The notes: generated from the sequence alone by a model not told the origin. Positions 1 through 9,135 are shown, numbered from the stretch's first letter. The stretch: 64,000 nt of DNA from Nodosilinea sp. P-1105 (GCF_012911975.1 NZ_SMDQ01000009.1:1-64000), one strand, 5' to 3'. A program made the numbers and translations.

Positions 1-1152
1 CTCGACAATCCCAGAGCCCAAGGGGAGCTCCTGTTGAGCATAGTCGTGATAGTGAATGTGTGAGCGATGGTCTTGGAGATACTGCTGCACCTGGATTAGG
101 GTTTTTCGGCTCGACGGGGTGAGCTCATCGCGTTGAATTAAGCGGGTCAGTTCGCGCAGGAGCTGTCGGTCTCCACCATGTCGCAGGAGATGACGCCAGC
201 GCTGAAAACACCACTTGGCTGAGGAGGTGCGACCATCCAACCAGGCGGCTGCGGCTCGCCAGAGATGACTGGCCGCATGGTAGAAATCGAGAATGGCTAC
301 GGCATAGGTGGCAAAGTAGTGCCGATAGAGCCGCCAAAAGCCTTTGCCCCCGTCACTGAGCCAAACCACCTTGGGGGCACTGAGCAGGCCCTGCCGCAAA
401 GCTTCGAGCTGTAATCGAGGGGCAAGCTCCTCAATCGACCCCAAAACGGCGACTAATCGTCGGTGATACAGCTGAGTGACACTGCGCCCTGAGCGGGTGA
501 CCCGTTGCCCTAAGCGGGCGAGCACCGCGACTTTGACTTCCAGCCATCGGGTTTTGCCCTGGGAGGTTCCCACCTGCGGTCGTATCGGCACCATAACGCC
601 ATCGGCCGCCATTACCAGTGCCATCTGGGCCACAGCCTCGTCCAGGTCATCCGGTTCGATGTTGCCCCCATTGGCCAGGTGGCTGAGTTGGCGCTCTAGC
701 TGCTCGACCGCTTGCTGGCCCCGGCGTTGAACCCACTGCCACAGACTCGAACTGGACACCGATACTCCACTCATCTGACGCATCAACTCAGATGCCAACT
801 CAAAGGGCAAAAACAGACTCAGCAAACAACCCAACCGTTCGACTTCGACCGAGATATGTTGGTAAGGCTGCACCCCCAACGCTTCGTCTAACGGCATGGC
901 TTGAACCCCGTCACAGTGTCCAGGACAGCGCCCTACTCGCCGTCGCCAGCGAATCGTCCCCAGCCAAGTGGTCAATTGACGGGCTCGGAAGCCTTTACTG
1001 TGTAATCGTCGCCCGCAGTGAGGGCACTCTGGCCACGAGGTCGGGGCCTGGGCACGCCGCTCCAGCTCTTGCTCAACGATCCCTCGTGCCAGCCATAACC
1101 CGATTTCGAAGCCAATCCACACCAGGGCACTCAGGCTAGCGGCATCGCGCAA
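1..1152 (-). CDS. ISKra4-family transposase, partial (continues past left edge)
   Basis: DDE transposase that moves its own insertion sequence. The minus strand stays open without a stop from about 1152 to base 1. The N-terminal part has a zinc-finger-like CPHCGRRLHSKGF followed by a basic WRRRVGRCPGHC stretch; the middle has AADGVMVPIRP (first Asp region) and VVWLSDGGKGFW (second Asp), then ILDFYHAASHLW; the last residues before the edge, LPLGSGIVE, hold the catalytic Glu. This order is typical of ISKra4 transposases common in cyanobacteria. No ATG is available at the 5' end; TTG at 1150-1152 or GTG at 1120-1122 could start it. As I recall the family, relatives have a few more N-terminal residues, so the copy may be 5'-truncated where it meets the tubulin-like gene. 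The family call is confident; whether it is active is unknown. Confidence 0.85.
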   Translation of the reverse strand, partial: MRDAASLSALVWIGFEIGLWLARGIVEQELERRAQAPTSWPECPHCGRRLHSKGFRARQLTTWLGTIRWRRRVGRCPGHCDGVQAMPLDEALGVQPYQHISVEVERLGCLLSLFLPFELASELMRQMSGVSVSSSSLWQWVQRRGQQAVEQLERQLSHLANGGNIEPDDLDEAVAQMALVMAADGVMVPIRPQVGTSQGKTRWLEVKVAVLARLGQRVTRSGRSVTQLYHRRLVAVLGSIEELAPRLQLEALRQGLLSAPKVVWLSDGGKGFWRLYRHYFATYAVAILDFYHAASHLWRAAAAWLDGRTSSAKWCFQRWRHLLRHGGDRQLLRELTRLIQRDELTPSSRKTLIQVQQYLQDHRSHIHYHDYAQQELPLGSGIVE

Positions 1153-1180
1153 GCGTTGGCGCCATAAGAGCCTCGGAGCC
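1..1180 (-). mobile_element. Insertion sequence (ISKra4 type), right-hand part
   Basis: The region is filled by the transposase reading frame. The element boundary should lie close to 1150-1200, because the stop codon of the neighbouring tubulin-like gene is at 1181-1183. The other end of the element lies outside the window. I could not identify a terminal inverted repeat with only one end visible, so the exact border is a guess. Confidence 0.55.
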
Positions 1181-4100
1181 TCAGCTAGGCAAGGAGAGTC
1201 TAAAAGATCTATAGTCAACGTATTGTTTTAATTCGGCAGGGATGGTCACCACCATCCCTCTTCTTTTATAGAACAGTTGCCCTCCCCCCACTACTTGCGA
1301 CGCCCGTTCCAGGGTGTCTTGGGGTTGGTATTGGGCCGCGATCGCGTTGGCCTGTTCCACCGAAACCCCGTACTTCACCCGAAACTTCTCCAGCAGCTCC
1401 AGCTCCGTGGTGGAGGGGGTGCCGCGTCGGTAGCAGGTTTCCACCAGCTTGGCGTACTTGGCCAGGTTTTCGGAGTCGAGGGCGGGGGGATTAAGTTCTG
1501 AATTTTGAATTTTGAATTTTGAACTTGATTGGGGAGATGGGGAGGGAGGGGGAGAGGGGGAAGCAACCGGGGTGGGGATGGTGATGGGTTGGGGGGTGTC
1601 GCTAGGAATAAACAAGCGGTGGGTGGTGACGAAGTCAGCGATCGCAGCCTGGATGCGCTTATACTCCTCGCTGTCGGTGCCGCCGGGAATCGTTTGCTGT
1701 TGCTCTTGTAGGTAAGCCATCACCTGGGCATAGAGGGCCTGCTTTTGGGGTTTGGTGGCGGCCTGCTCGCCGATGGTCCGAATGCTGGTGTCCAGGGTTT
1801 CGGCTAGTTTGCGGTTTTGGTCGGTAAGCAAAAAGTCCTCGGCTTCCTGCCAGGTGGCCCCCATCACATCGGTTTTATTGAAGCCAGTGAGTTTGTCGCG
1901 GTAGGTGAATTTGACCTCGGCAAAGCCGGTGACTCGGTTGTCTTCCCGGCGCACCAGGCCCAGGGCATTGGCCAGCATCAGGTTGTAGCGGGCCTGGCGT
2001 TCGTTGCTGGTTTCGGGCATGATGTCGCCAAACTGGCGGTAGTCCTGGTGGGTATGCAGGGGGTTGTGGTCGGCCTGGGCCACGGCGCGGTAGAGCGATC
2101 GCATCCGTTCCATCCCCTCAATCAACCGCAGGGGGAAGGCTCCGGTTTCCTGGACAAAGTAGACATGGTAGGGGTCGTTGAGGGGACGAATTTCCTTGTC
2201 GGTGACGGTGCTGGTTTTGCGGATCATCGGCAGCAGGGCCGAGACGGCGGGGTCGGTGGGTTTGCTGCCCCCCTGGATGCCCACCAGTTTTTGGTACTTC
2301 TCCAGCTTGTCGTCCCAGCCCAGTTTCTTTTGCTCCTGGCTAAGGCGCAGGAAGGGTTCCGACTTCTCGAAGGTGGTTTTGATCTGGGCTTCCTGCATTT
2401 CCACGGTGGGGTATTGTTCCAGGAACTTGCGGGCGGTGGAAATGTCGAGCTGGCTGCGGCGGCGGAACACCTCCATGGCCTGGCCTAGCAGTCGTCCGTA
2501 GAGGTCTTTGGTCTTGAGGGCGTCGAAGAGGTAGAGGTCGAACAGGCGCAGGCGCAGGTCTTCCAGCACCTGCTGGGAGAGGGTCTGGCAGAGGGTTTCT
2601 TCCTGGTCAGCGACGGTTTTGCGGTAGGCGGCGTCGATTTCCTTTTCGTCGTAGAGTAAAATGCCGTTGACGGTCAGACCTCTGGTTTCGCGGGTGTAGA
2701 CCCGCTCTTTATCCCGTAATTCGGTTTGCAGGTTGGCTAGGACCGCTTCAAAGGCGGTCAGGTCGACCAAAAGCTGGTCGATTTCTTCCCGCAGGCCGTC
2801 TAGCAGCATTACCCCCAGGGTACGGGCCTTGACTTCGACCTTGGATACATAGATCTGCTCCAGGGCCTGCATAATGCCCTGAAAGTCGTCTTCGATGACT
2901 TTCTTACGGTTGAGCATCATCATCTGCCGGGCGTGGTTGTCGATCTGCTTCAGCAGGGTTTGCAGGGCGTTTTGGGCCGATCGTTCCCGGGGCAGCCAGT
3001 ATTTTTGCCGCTCTTGGTCGAACTTACTGCGGAAGTCGGCAAACACCTCGATCAGCACTTCCAAAAACTGCCGGGTAAACTTTGGCCCCCGGAAGCGGTC
3101 TTCTACCATTTGGTACACCGCTGTTCGCAGTTCCTGGCGCTTTTCGGGGATCAGCCAGGTGAGGTTGTCCCACATTTTTTGGAAGTAGTCGCTCCAGCGC
3201 TTGGGGTCGGTGCCGGTGTCGTGGAAGTGGGGGGCGTACTTCTCCTGCTCGTTGGAGATGAACCGTTGCAGGTTCTCGAAGGGGATGTTCAGGTCGTTGC
3301 GGCGTTTGCGGATGCTGGCCACCCAGTCGGCGACTTCCTTAGCGTAGGGCTTTTTGTTGTCGCCCATGCTGATGCTGTCGATGATCTGGTGGTCGTGCTC
3401 GGATTCCGCCAGAAACAGCCCCGGCAAAATCTCGGTGCGAATCAGGTCGGACATCGCCGAGGGAGCCGGGGTGGGGTTGCTCCACCAGTCCACCAGCTTG
3501 CCCGCCAGTCGGGCCGAGCAGGCATTTAGCACTCGCTCCACCGGAAACTGGACGCTAGAGAGGCCAAAGCTCATGAAGTTCTGGGGGTAGCCCAGGGCGT
3601 CGGCGCTGGCCCAGTGTTTGCGGACGTTGTCGCGCACCAGCTTTTTGTACTGGCTAAAGCCGGAGGTGAAGTCCAAAAACACGTTCTGGGACACCATCTC
3701 CAGCACATCGCCTAGGGTGGGGAAGGTGACTTTGTCGTTGCTGTTGCCCACCAGGTAGGTGAAGTTGAAGGGGGTATCCAGGCCGCTCTGGCTGGTGATG
3801 CGATCGCTCTGGCTGTCGCTATACTGCACGTCAAAGCGGGTGTCGCCCCGGCTGTAGTGGTTTAGCTCCATCAGGGCGGCGTAGGCGTTGGCAATAACGC
3901 GATCGCCCAGGCCCGAAAATGCCCCCGGTAGCACCAGAAAGGCACTGGTCTGGGGGAGCTCGGAAATGGGCACCCAGTCCCGTAGGTTGTAGGCCAAATC
4001 CAGCACCATGCCGGACCCTGTCCCCCCCGATAGGGAGCAGACCACGAAAATGTTGATGCCCTTATCGAGCTGCACCTTCCATCGATCGAGCATGAATTTC

Positions 4101-4537
4101 TCATGGCCAACGATCCGCCCTTTGGCTTTATTGAAATAGTCCTTAATCAGCGGATAGTTGAGGCTAAAGGCAAATCGCCCCAGGGCACGAATTTGACCGG
4201 CCCCGGCCAAAATGGAATCGGTGCCCTTGAGCTCGCTGGGAAACCAATCATCTAAATAGCTATAGGCCGAGAGCTTATTCAGAATCGCCTTGGCATCTTC
4301 CACCTTGGCCCACACCTGCTCAATCGGGCGCAGGGAAATGTCTTGCTTGAGAACGGTCTGCGCCTCAGAGACCCGAGCATTCTGTTCGGTATCAATGTGG
4401 AGAAAGGAGACAATGGGCAGGGCATCGAGGGAGCCATACTGCTCCACAATCATGCGACGAATTTTGATTAAAATCTCTTTGCCAGTGCCCCCCAGGCCAA
4501 TGATCACGGTGGGAGTCATACCTGTGTATTCGCTCAT
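1181..4537 (-). CDS. Tubulin-like domain protein, 1118 aa
   Basis: Large protein of the bacterial tubulin-like (tubulin_2) group; its cellular role is not established. Residues 14-20 (GLGGTGK) form a nucleotide-binding-type glycine loop, and residues 171-176 (GGTGSG) match the tubulin/FtsZ GTP-binding signature. The middle (about 400-850) is long, charged and helix-rich. Around residues 985-1020 there is a Pro/Ser-rich linker containing SKFKIQNSEL, which is encoded by a short tandem repeat, then a C-terminal helical module with YAKLVETCYRRG and LEKFRVKYGV. No ABC or kinase partner is adjacent; the gene stands alone with a repeat-rich leader. The 3' end abuts an insertion sequence, so the last residues could be IS-derived. 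Start ATG 4535-4537 is used; an ATG six codons downstream is also possible. Confidence 0.85.
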   Translation of the reverse strand: MSEYTGMTPTVIIGLGGTGKEILIKIRRMIVEQYGSLDALPIVSFLHIDTEQNARVSEAQTVLKQDISLRPIEQVWAKVEDAKAILNKLSAYSYLDDWFPSELKGTDSILAGAGQIRALGRFAFSLNYPLIKDYFNKAKGRIVGHEKFMLDRWKVQLDKGINIFVVCSLSGGTGSGMVLDLAYNLRDWVPISELPQTSAFLVLPGAFSGLGDRVIANAYAALMELNHYSRGDTRFDVQYSDSQSDRITSQSGLDTPFNFTYLVGNSNDKVTFPTLGDVLEMVSQNVFLDFTSGFSQYKKLVRDNVRKHWASADALGYPQNFMSFGLSSVQFPVERVLNACSARLAGKLVDWWSNPTPAPSAMSDLIRTEILPGLFLAESEHDHQIIDSISMGDNKKPYAKEVADWVASIRKRRNDLNIPFENLQRFISNEQEKYAPHFHDTGTDPKRWSDYFQKMWDNLTWLIPEKRQELRTAVYQMVEDRFRGPKFTRQFLEVLIEVFADFRSKFDQERQKYWLPRERSAQNALQTLLKQIDNHARQMMMLNRKKVIEDDFQGIMQALEQIYVSKVEVKARTLGVMLLDGLREEIDQLLVDLTAFEAVLANLQTELRDKERVYTRETRGLTVNGILLYDEKEIDAAYRKTVADQEETLCQTLSQQVLEDLRLRLFDLYLFDALKTKDLYGRLLGQAMEVFRRRSQLDISTARKFLEQYPTVEMQEAQIKTTFEKSEPFLRLSQEQKKLGWDDKLEKYQKLVGIQGGSKPTDPAVSALLPMIRKTSTVTDKEIRPLNDPYHVYFVQETGAFPLRLIEGMERMRSLYRAVAQADHNPLHTHQDYRQFGDIMPETSNERQARYNLMLANALGLVRREDNRVTGFAEVKFTYRDKLTGFNKTDVMGATWQEAEDFLLTDQNRKLAETLDTSIRTIGEQAATKPQKQALYAQVMAYLQEQQQTIPGGTDSEEYKRIQAAIADFVTTHRLFIPSDTPQPITIPTPVASPSPPPSPSPQSSSKFKIQNSELNPPALDSENLAKYAKLVETCYRRGTPSTTELELLEKFRVKYGVSVEQANAIAAQYQPQDTLERASQVVGGGQLFYKRRGMVVTIPAELKQYVDYRSFRLSLPS
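1498..1524. repeat. 9-bp tandem repeat inside tubulin-like gene
   Basis: The unit TGAATTTTG is repeated about three times. It encodes the SKFKIQNSE stretch of the tubulin-like protein's linker. The repeat length is a multiple of three, so copy-number change keeps the frame. Similar AAATTCAAAATTC repeats are widespread between cyanobacterial genes; a short related piece is seen at about 23093-23118. Confidence 0.8.
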
Positions 4538-4680
4538 AAGCCGGGTAAGGAAGAATTACTATTGCTGTAGTTTTCCCCGGTGACTTCCAACCTATCCTGG
4601 TAATTCCGTAACCTCGCAATAACATGTAATATCCGTGCCCCAGGACATCTAGACAGATGCCCTGGAACCCTAACTAACGG

Positions 4681-4983
4681 TCTGTTTCCGGCCCCCCTTC
4701 CTCCCGTTTTGGGGGACTACTAAGTACACACATCTTGGCCCTCACCCCCTCAGTCCCCCTCTCCCAAAAATGGGAGAGGGGGAGGCAAGACAAGCATTTC
4801 TGGCTGTTTCCGGCTCCCCTTCCTCCCGTTTTGGGAGGAAGGGGCTGGGGGATGGAGGGAAAGCTCTGCCCACAAGGGGCTCAGGACTTATGTGTACTTA
4901 GTAGGTTTTGGGAGGAAGGGGCTGGGGGATGGAGGGAAAGCCCTGCCCACAAGGGTCTCAGAACTTATGTGTACTTAGTAGGC
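4681..4983. repeat. Nested fold-back repeat cluster (MITE-like)
   Basis: This intergenic stretch between the tubulin-like gene and the FKBP gene holds no credible gene. CTACTAAGTACACA at 4717-4730 is the reverse complement of TGTGTACTTAGTAG, which occurs at 4891-4904 and 4969-4982, giving terminal inverted repeats. A 77-bp unit is repeated directly at 4829-4905 and 4906-4982 with few differences. CCTCCCGTTTTGGG at about 4701 recurs at about 4822. GGGAGAGGGGGA near 4772 pairs with upstream CCCCCTCTCCC. Short reading frames here are repeat translations. Confidence 0.85.
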
Positions 4984-5007
4984 CCTCTGCCCTCTGCCTT
5001 CCTGGCC

Positions 5008-5580
5008 CTAGCCAATGCGCAGCAGTTCTACATCAAACAACAAGGTGGCATTGGGTGGAATTACGCCGCCGGCACCTCGGCTGCCGTAGCCTAATTCGGG
5101 GGGGATAACAAGCTTGCGCTGGCCACCGACCCGCATGGTGGCGACCCCTTCATCCCAGCCTTTGATCACCTGGCCGACGCCAATTTGAAAGCTAAAGGGA
5201 CGACCGCGATCGCGAGAGCTGTCAAACTTCGTACCGTCTTCCAGGGTACCCGTGTAGTGCACAGTCACCCGTTGCCCTGGCTGGGGCATCGCCCCTGTAC
5301 CTTCCACCACATCGGCATACTGTAAACCAGAATCAGTGGTAATCAATGCGTCGTCGGCCATCGGGGAGGTGGTCTCGGTAAGGGATTCTGTAGGGGATTC
5401 TAAGGCGTCAGCTTGGGCTAGCATAACCCCCTGATCCTCAGCTGGGGTTGAGGCCTCGATGGGGGCGGCTTGGTTTAGCTGATCGGCGATCGCCTCGGGT
5501 TGGGGACTGGTAAACTGGGCGACTATTAGCACCAGACAGCATGCCGCCAGCACGCCAAAACTAATTAAAATGTCTCGCAC
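5008..5580 (-). CDS. FKBP-type peptidyl-prolyl cis-trans isomerase, membrane-anchored or exported
   Basis: Catalyses cis-trans isomerisation of prolyl bonds during protein folding. Residues 3-26 are a hydrophobic signal or anchor segment ([18 protein letters not shown]), followed by an acidic Ala/Thr-rich linker to about residue 80. The FKBP domain then runs to the C-terminus: [33 protein letters not shown], and [17 protein letters not shown], all with the usual active-site aromatic residues. Total 190 aa is normal for a single-domain exported FKBP. It most likely acts in the periplasm or thylakoid lumen. It lies just downstream of the histidine-kinase-like gene on the same strand (36 bp gap), so co-transcription is possible. 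Confidence 0.92.
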   Translation of the reverse strand: MRDILISFGVLAACCLVLIVAQFTSPQPEAIADQLNQAAPIEASTPAEDQGVMLAQADALESPTESLTETTSPMADDALITTDSGLQYADVVEGTGAMPQPGQRVTVHYTGTLEDGTKFDSSRDRGRPFSFQIGVGQVIKGWDEGVATMRVGGQRKLVIPPELGYGSRGAGGVIPPNATLLFDVELLRIG

Positions 5581-5616
5581 AACTCTATCTCCCGTCGGGA
5601 TTTGTTCTGATGGAGA

Positions 5617-7113
5617 TCATATCAGTCCAAAGGGGGAAGGGGTGCGACTTAAGCCTTCTACCGCCACATCTGAGCTGAGGGTCGCCTCAGCCGGTGGCTC
5701 TATTCGTCCTTCCGTGCGCCCACTAGAAGCCTCTAAATTTGGCAATAACACCACAATTCGATGGCCCACATCAGGGCCGCCATGGAGTTGAAATTGACCA
5801 TGCTGTTGCTGGGCCAAATACTGGCTGAGCAGCAACCCCTGAACATCTACGGATACATCAGGGGATAGGCCATTGGCTACCAGGGGGGCTTGAATTGTGG
5901 GTGGGGCTTTGGGGTTGGGGGCTTGGCTGAGGGCTTGACAAAACTCAACGATAGCAGCGGGCAGTCCCTCTCCGAGCCAGGGATTGGCCAGCCAAACAGC
6001 TAAGGCTAAATAGGCTCCCTTGCGGGAAGCATGGACGCGAATGGTGCTATTCTCCCCAGCCAGCTGCATGACACTAAAGACTAGGTGATACAGCACTTGT
6101 TTAGCCATAGCTTTGTCTAGAATCCACTGGTGCTCGTGGGGTTCTATGGTGAGCTCTAGGGTTTGCGCCCGTTTTTCAGCTAAGGGATGTAGCGTTGCCA
6201 GTACCAGCTGGCTCAGGTACTGGATGTCCACAGAGGTGGGCGCTAGCTGGATCGACTGGGCCGTTAAGCCACTGAGCTCGATGATCTCACCCACCAGGGT
6301 CATCAGGGTTTGGCTGCTGGTGCAAACAATTTCGGTGTACTCCCGCTGTTTGGGAGTAAGGGGGCCATAGATTTCGCGCCTTAGCATACTGGCCATCCCC
6401 AGCACAGCGGTCAATGGGCTGCGTAAATCTTGAGTGAGTTGGCTGATCAGATGTAACTGAATGCTGTCGATGGGCGATCGCGCCTGGCTATCCACCCCAC
6501 TGGTCACCGCTGCAGTCCCCCTGGGTTGACCCCCCTGGCTGCGTTCATAGTCTCCCATGGCCCATCGGGCCGTCATCGTTAAGAAACTCATGTCACGCTC
6601 CGTCAGGGAATGGGGCTTAACATCCATAATCGCCAGGGTGCCCACACACTGCTGATCACTGGTGATTAAAGGGACAGCGCCATAGGTGATCAACCCCTGA
6701 CTTGCCACTAGTGGGGCCTGGGCCAAAGTAGAGTGCAGGGTAAGATCTGGTAAAACGAGGGGCTGGTGGCTGGCGAGCACATAATGACTCAGGCCTTCCC
6801 CTAAGGGCATTTGACGATGCAACAGCAATGGATGGGTAAGCCCAAACTGGGACAAACCATAGGCTCCTTTAATGTACTCAGTCGTTCCATCCGCGACGCT
6901 CACCCATGCCACAGGCACCTGAAGATAGCGGGCCGCAATTTGGGCCGCCTCTTCAAAGCTGGCCACGCTACGGTTGTTGTCTAACCCTAGGGCCGCTAAA
7001 CAAGCTAAACGATGGTGCTGACGCTCGGCCAAGGCCGTTTCTGGTAATGGGCAGCAAGGCCACGACTGTACTGGTAGGCTACCGGCCGCAACGTTCGATA
7101 GGGAAGGGCTCAT
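5617..7113 (-). CDS. GAF-domain histidine-kinase-like protein lacking the phospho-acceptor His
   Basis: Sensor-type protein with a GAF domain (roughly residues 50-190 from this start) and a histidine-kinase-like C-terminal half. The dimerisation helix reads SQLTQDLRSPLTAVLGM, where an active kinase would have His in place of the Gln. The ATPase half is also eroded: I see no clear N-box Asn motif and no DxGxG, and it ends IVVLLPNLEASSGR. It is therefore probably a catalytically dead, regulatory member of the family. No response regulator is adjacent; neighbours are obg upstream and an FKBP gene downstream. An upstream TTG would add 35 residues (to 7218); I prefer the ATG at 7111-7113. Ligand and output are unknown. 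Confidence 0.8.
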   Translation of the reverse strand: MSPSLSNVAAGSLPVQSWPCCPLPETALAERQHHRLACLAALGLDNNRSVASFEEAAQIAARYLQVPVAWVSVADGTTEYIKGAYGLSQFGLTHPLLLHRQMPLGEGLSHYVLASHQPLVLPDLTLHSTLAQAPLVASQGLITYGAVPLITSDQQCVGTLAIMDVKPHSLTERDMSFLTMTARWAMGDYERSQGGQPRGTAAVTSGVDSQARSPIDSIQLHLISQLTQDLRSPLTAVLGMASMLRREIYGPLTPKQREYTEIVCTSSQTLMTLVGEIIELSGLTAQSIQLAPTSVDIQYLSQLVLATLHPLAEKRAQTLELTIEPHEHQWILDKAMAKQVLYHLVFSVMQLAGENSTIRVHASRKGAYLALAVWLANPWLGEGLPAAIVEFCQALSQAPNPKAPPTIQAPLVANGLSPDVSVDVQGLLLSQYLAQQQHGQFQLHGGPDVGHRIVVLLPNLEASSGRTEGRIEPPAEATLSSDVAVEGLSRTPSPFGLI

Positions 7114-7280
7114 GGCCAATACAACACTCTTAAGGGATACAGGCTTAGAATGCCCGGAAGCCAGCGGTAAGCAACGACTTTTAGTCCCAGAACATGGGGT
7201 TAAAGCCTTGCCAGTCAATCTATGTAGCCCCTAAGGACGATACCAAGGGGGATTGCGCCGATAAGAAGCTTTGGTAAAGC

Positions 7281-7344
7281 TAGTATCCTGCGGCATAAGT
7301 CGGCCCAACCATTCCCGATACCTGACACCTAGAGCCTGACACCT
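7281..7344. repeat. Dispersed repeat B, copy 1
   Basis: Shares CGGCATAAGTCGGCC and the following TACCTG/CACCTAG-type segment with 32615-32678, about 60 bp of clear similarity. Both copies are intergenic. The function is unknown; it fills most of the gap between obg and the kinase-like gene. Confidence 0.65.
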
Positions 7345-7378
7345 TCAGCAACGGCAGTTATAGGTCTGCCAGGCAGTA

Positions 7379-8377
7379 CTAGATGATAGCTGGGTCCAGC
7401 GTATCCCAAATGTGTTGCAGCATCGGCTGTAGGCCAGCCCCGGTGACCGCTGAAATGCCATGGACAGAAGTATCCGTTTCAGCCTGCAATGCGGCCACCA
7501 GGTCAGCTTGGGTGGCACTATCTAGGGCATCGATTTTATTTAGGGCCAAAATTTGGGGACGCTCGGCCAGGGTATGGCCATAGGCCTGTAGCTCTTGCTG
7601 AATAATGTGGTAATTCTCAATTGGGTCCTCAGCCGTGGCGTCAACCACATGCAGCAACAGGCGCGTACGCTCAATGTGGCGCAAAAATTCGTGACCCAGC
7701 CCTAAGCCGGTATGGGCTCCTTCAATCAAGCCGGGAATATCGGCAAACACAGTGCCGTCTCCAGTGGGACGGCGCACTACCCCCAAATTGGGTATCAGGG
7801 TGGTAAACGGATAGTCAGCAATTTTGGGTCGGGCGGCTGACAAGGCTGCAATCAGGGTGGATTTACCAGCATTGGGCAGCCCAATAATCCCCACTTCCGC
7901 CAATAGCTTGAGCTCTAACCGAATCCGTCGTTCTTCTCCAGGGAGTCCTGGCAGTGCATGTTCTGGGGCACGGTTGCGATTACTAAGGAAGTGACGATTG
8001 CCGAGTCCCCCTTTACCCCCTTGGGCCACTAGCAGCACCTGATCAGGCGTCACTAAATCCCCCAGTAACTCCTGGGTGGTGGCATCGTAAACCACCGTTC
8101 CGCAGGGCACGTCTAAGTGCAGGTCATCACCAGCCGCTCCAGTCATGTTCTTAGGACCGCCTCGCTGGCCATTCCCAGCCTTAAATCGATGGGCATAGCG
8201 GAAGTCCAGTAACGTCTGGAGACGGGTCACCGCCCTCAGGTAGATCGATCCGCCAGGCCCACCGTTACCCCCCGCAGGGCCACCAGCAGGAACATACTTT
8301 TCCCGGCGAAAAGCAACAATACCGTCACCCCCATCCCCGGCAATGACGTCAACTTCAGCCTGATCGATAAACTGCAT
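7379..8377 (-). CDS. obg: Obg/CgtA GTPase, ribosome assembly
   Basis: Obg GTPase that binds the large ribosomal subunit during assembly and links growth to stress responses. The glycine-rich N-terminal OBG fold is obvious in the first 155 residues ([20 protein letters not shown] and [11 protein letters not shown]). The G domain follows: GLPNAGKST (P-loop, about residue 165), FTTLIPNLG (switch I), DIPGLIEGA (G3) and NKID (G4). At 332 aa it lacks the extra C-terminal OCT domain found in some bacteria. Its ATG overlaps the stop codon of the upstream DUF4168 gene by one base (TAATG), implying translational coupling. Confidence 0.97.
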   Translation of the reverse strand: MQFIDQAEVDVIAGDGGDGIVAFRREKYVPAGGPAGGNGGPGGSIYLRAVTRLQTLLDFRYAHRFKAGNGQRGGPKNMTGAAGDDLHLDVPCGTVVYDATTQELLGDLVTPDQVLLVAQGGKGGLGNRHFLSNRNRAPEHALPGLPGEERRIRLELKLLAEVGIIGLPNAGKSTLIAALSAARPKIADYPFTTLIPNLGVVRRPTGDGTVFADIPGLIEGAHTGLGLGHEFLRHIERTRLLLHVVDATAEDPIENYHIIQQELQAYGHTLAERPQILALNKIDALDSATQADLVAALQAETDTSVHGISAVTGAGLQPMLQHIWDTLDPAII

Positions 8378-8913
8378 TATTGGGAAGCCCCATTACGAGG
8401 GCGGCTATTGCCCTGCTGCTGAAGTTGAATCAGGGCTGTGCGGATTTGTTCCGCTAGGGCTGGATCCTCAGGATGGGCAGCGGTGATGGCGTTGAACTGG
8501 CGGATGGTCAGCCCGTGGGACTGGACGATCGCACTGGCTTCGTTACAGTAATTCACCACAATCGTGCGAATGTTGCCCCGGAGGTTGCGCGGTAACTGGT
8601 TTAACGACGCGGTGCTAGTGCAGCTCATGTCGATGGTGTTGATATTGTGATTCGTATTGGCCAACAAGGCCTGAATTTGATTGTAGGCTTCGGTTCTATA
8701 GCCATCCATCTCCAGCACTGAGGCGGCATAGCCGACAATTTCAGCTTGGCTAAAGCTGGCCCCTTGAGCCCAGGCGGCGGTTCCGACCGTCCAGGTCGCC
8801 TCACCGGTCGACGACAGGGGCCGACTTATTTCGCCGACGCCCACAGACGCCACCGCTAAGGCCAGAACCAGGCCCCAGCGCACTTTAAATAATGACTGTG
8901 AATGCATCACCAT
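8377..8913 (-). CDS. DUF4168-type exported protein
   Basis: Small secreted or periplasmic protein of 178 aa. A signal peptide covers about residues 1-50 ([19 protein letters not shown] and later AAWAQGA). The mature part is helical and contains [20 protein letters not shown] and a C-terminal [11 protein letters not shown], resembling the DUF4168 family, whose function is unknown. Two Cys residues (MSCTST and NYCNEA) could form a disulfide. It is directly coupled to obg by a one-base stop/start overlap. The family assignment is by recognition only. Confidence 0.7.
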   Translation of the reverse strand: MVMHSQSLFKVRWGLVLALAVASVGVGEISRPLSSTGEATWTVGTAAWAQGASFSQAEIVGYAASVLEMDGYRTEAYNQIQALLANTNHNINTIDMSCTSTASLNQLPRNLRGNIRTIVVNYCNEASAIVQSHGLTIRQFNAITAAHPEDPALAEQIRTALIQLQQQGNSRPRNGASQ

Positions 8914-9104
8914 AATCTCCCTGTACTGGCCTTAACCAGGCTTAAATTGTGCTCCGAAGGAATAACTCGCTGTTGGTGTGGTGTAGGGCTGCCCTGTTAA
9001 TCCATGGCCGATCTGTCGATCTATGTTGTTGCTGGCTGACGACTGGATTGCGTTTACTACTGGATGTATTGTAGTCAGCCTAAGTTCCCCTGCAAGCGGC
9101 TGAG

Positions 9105-9135
9105 CCCCCCCCTTGCCCCCCTTGCCCCCCTTGCC
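9105..9135. repeat. C-rich TTG tandem repeat
   Basis: Three runs of six to seven C separated by TTG, a period of 9-10 bases, located between holA and the DUF4168 gene. A short reading frame across it (GKGGKGGKGG on the minus strand) looks like a repeat translation rather than a gene. Confidence 0.75.

Noticed and set aside
1817-2488. 223-codon plus-strand frame inside the tubulin-like gene
   Set aside because: Antisense shadow of a well-supported long gene; composition matches reverse translation of that gene.
4735-5108. Overlapping short frames in the fold-back array
   Set aside because: Both translate the duplicated repeat unit (GWGMEGK repeats); not genes.
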